Below, piece by piece: positions 62,183-64,000 of a stretch of DNA of 64,000 nucleotides. The DNA comes from Endomychus coccineus. Taxonomy: Eukaryota; Arthropoda; Insecta; Coleoptera; Endomychidae. Position 1 is the first letter of the stretch; each line of letters starts with the position of its first letter. A program made the translations under genes and the position numbers. The notes beneath the pieces were generated by a model. That model ran no database searches. It had not been told where the DNA came from and saw only the letters and a list, made by a program, of their open reading frames with translations. The stretch covers positions 21,742,297-21,806,296 of the forward strand of contig OY294068.1 in assembly GCA_958510875.1 (NCBI GenBank), written 5' to 3'.

Positions 62183-62391
62183 ACTCAAATTGATTTGAAA
62201 CCAATTAAATTTAAATTAAATTAATATATTAATTCGTCACGTTTGCCTTAGGCCAAGTAGCCAGCAACGATGATGTATAATCAATTTCACCTTAGTTACG
62301 TTCTTAGTAAATGTCAATATGTCAATTACTTTTTGTATGACTGACATTTTTAAGTTTTACATGTGATTTATATATTGAAATTATTTTTACA

Positions 62392-62430
62392 ATGGCGAAA
62401 GCTCCTAAGAAATCTGGATCACTAACGAAG
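62392..62430 (+). CDS. Axonemal dynein intermediate chain 1-like, exon 1
   Basis: ATG GCG AAA GCT begins a 13-codon basic start (M-A-K-A-P-K-K-S-G) ending at a consensus donor (AAG|GTGAGC). It joins in frame to the exon at 62860. The short exon is called because exon 2 recognisably continues the DNAI1 N-terminus and the splice sites agree in phase. Confidence 0.65.
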
Positions 62431-62859
62431 GTGAGCCGATTCATATATAATATGTCTCCATATGTCCACAATACTGGACATAACGTAGAATAATGTGAAT
62501 ACATGAAAATTCAAATTACAAGGCCTTTACATTGAGATAGACTGAATCGATGAAGATAACAATATTACTGTTGTATTTATGAATTTATTTAATAACATGT
62601 ACCCAACAGAAGATTTGCTTCAATTATTGAGTACCGTTCAAATACACTATATTCGATAGCTCCACATATTATACATACTCATTTTCCATATAACATTTCA
62701 GTAATGTTTAATGTTTCACTACATAAAATTAATTGTTAATCATCTCAATAACTAAATCTAAAGTAACAGCTAACTTGTAGAACGCCCAAAACTTGTCACT
62801 TACGAATTACTACGATCTTTTACTGTTTTCTCTATTCCTTATTCAATCCGTTGTTCCAG

Positions 62860-62964
62860 AAAACAAAAGGTAAAGGTGGATCACCTGAAGATGGTGATCT
62901 TGATGACTGGAAACGAAGTAAAGCATTGTTGAAACCAAAGGATCAACTAGAATTAGCAGATGCG
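62860..62964 (+). CDS. Axonemal dynein intermediate chain 1-like, exon 2
   Basis: This 105-bp exon lies between TTGTTCCAG and GCG|GTAAGT, phase 0 at both ends. Its end, D-D-W-x-R-S-K-A-x-x-K-P-x-D-Q-L-E-L-x-D-A, matches the conserved N-terminal motif of DNAI1-type intermediate chains (in the human protein an E-W-A-Q-S-K-A...P-P-D-Q-L-E-L-T-D-A segment). DNAI1 is a WD-repeat subunit of outer dynein arms; in insects it serves sperm tails and sensory cilia. The WD repeats and the rest of the gene lie to the right of the window. It is transcribed away from the CAAX-box gene. Confidence 0.72.
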
Positions 62965-64000
62965 GTAAGTAGTACGTTGTATTTAGGCCAATTTTCGTAA
63001 AACTTAGGAAAAACGTTCTGTGGAACGAGAGCTTAGCTTTTTTTTGCATTATCTTAAGGAAGGTATTTAACAACATTGTTATATGCGTTTGAATGAGGCA
63101 TTTGATGCACAAATTTTTGAATGAATTTTACTGCACTTTTTAAGAACTCTGAATTGTTTGGAAACTTGTAGTTAAGGGGTTTCAAGGTCCCTGATTGTGA
63201 ATCTGACATCGGAATCCTTAAACAAATATCTAGGTTGCATTTTTAAATCATGCACTTTTTTCTGAATTTCTTCAATATTTTCTGAAATCAGTTGAAAATT
63301 GGTACTTGGAGGTTTCGAGGTCCCTGATCACGAATCCGACGTCAAAGTTATTGGAAAATTAATAGATTGCATAATCAAATGCAATTTATGTTGCACTATC
63401 GGTTGCACTTTTGTAATATTACATGAAATTAGTTCGAAGTCGCTGACTACGAATCTGTAATCAAAGTTATTATAAAAATGATTTCATGATGAAATACATT
63501 TAAGGTGACGTGTAACTTTAAAAATTATTTGTACAGTGCTTTCGTAAAGTACTGAGTGAAATCATTTTTAGCCAAACTATTCATTTCTGAGGAATCCCCT
63601 GAAACAGGTCGATTTTTAATCTCAATTTGCCATATTTTTAAGGAAAATTAAATATACAGCGTGATCCACGTTGGAGTAATGTCGTCCGCGACAATTTTTC
63701 CAAATCCTACACCCTATATATATCACACATAGGGTTTGTATACAGTACGTCCGTTAGATTTAGTGATCTCGTAAAGTAGTAGATAAATGTGTAAAAAATG
63801 TAACGAAACATTTTTGGAAAGAACGCTCGAACCCGTCAAATTTTATTTTCATTTGGGCATTCTCCTTGATCTATTTCAATATATTATATAATAAGAACAA
63901 AATTTTATACTAAAAAATTTATTCATTCATTAATAAGATCCCATTATAAATAATAATAATATTTCTATACCTGTAACCTTTACTCAAAGGCTCAGCAGAC
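62965..64000. other. Intron of the DNAI1-like gene
   Basis: No further exon with DNAI1 homology is visible before the window ends. The imperfect repeats at 63179-63475 lie here. Confidence 0.5.
63179..63475. repeat. Three imperfect ~125-bp tandem repeats
   Basis: The motif TTCRAGGTCCCTGATYRYGA followed by ATCYGACRTC appears near 63181, 63314 and, more diverged, 63433. AAAGTTATT-type segments and GTTGCACTTTT-like blocks lie between. It is non-coding, within an intron. Confidence 0.6.

Overview
The window is nuclear DNA of an animal, almost certainly an insect. It is AT-rich, intron-bearing and dominated by transposable elements of insect-typical families (mariner, mag-like Gypsy, I- and jockey-type LINEs, a DUF4817/DDE transposon, Polinton/Maverick). 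Nothing is bacterial. Little of the sequence is host coding.

Host genes. At the right end, two small + strand exons (62392-62430, 62860-62964) start a homologue of axonemal dynein intermediate chain 1 (DNAI1 type); the rest lies beyond the window. Divergently, on the - strand, three phase-compatible exons (60730-60792, 50422-50642, 30333-30531) make one candidate gene. Its spliced CDS is 483 nt, or 160 codons plus a stop, and it ends in a CAAX-like C-V-I-M. Its introns (about 10 kb and 20 kb) hold most of the mobile DNA seen here.

Layout. 0.4-1.3 kb: degenerate THAP-domain transposon. About 2.0 kb: hammerhead-ribozyme-like motif. 4.2-5.7 kb: LINE debris. 6.6-8.2 kb: tandem satellite of about 375 bp. 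9.2-14.1 kb: two halves of a mariner flanking two large LTR-like direct repeats. 15.77-20.22 kb: apparently intact mag-like Gypsy with identical 152-bp LTRs and a 5-bp target duplication. 20.7-21.5 and 27.5-27.9 kb: jockey LINE pieces. 24.38-25.63 kb: complete mariner with one frameshift. 28.7-29.8 kb: TIR element. 30.9-31.8 kb: degraded DDE transposon. 51.11-56.85 kb: full-length I-type LINE with two overlapping intact ORFs and a 13-bp target duplication. 56.90-57.86 kb: TIR element with an unrecognised ORF. 61.6-62.2 kb: hAT-like fragment.

The outstanding object is 31994-49014. It is a 17,021-bp near-perfect palindrome flanked by a 6-bp direct repeat (GCTGCT) and inserted in a jockey LINE, whose reading resumes across the insertion. 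It starts AGT and ends ACT, and each arm carries a broken adenovirus-type cysteine protease, so it looks like a Polinton (Maverick) derivative. I see no polymerase B, integrase, packaging ATPase or major capsid gene. Instead each ~7-kb arm holds an intact pair of unrecognised genes (223 and 163 codons), a broken paralogue of the second gene, and thousands of bases of subterminal tandem repeats. The 2.7-kb centre holds a C2H2 zinc-finger ORF preceded by a minisatellite whose every unit repeats the start of that ORF. A ~55-bp module recurs upstream of the arm genes. I read it as a non-autonomous or remodelled Polinton with giant inverted repeats.
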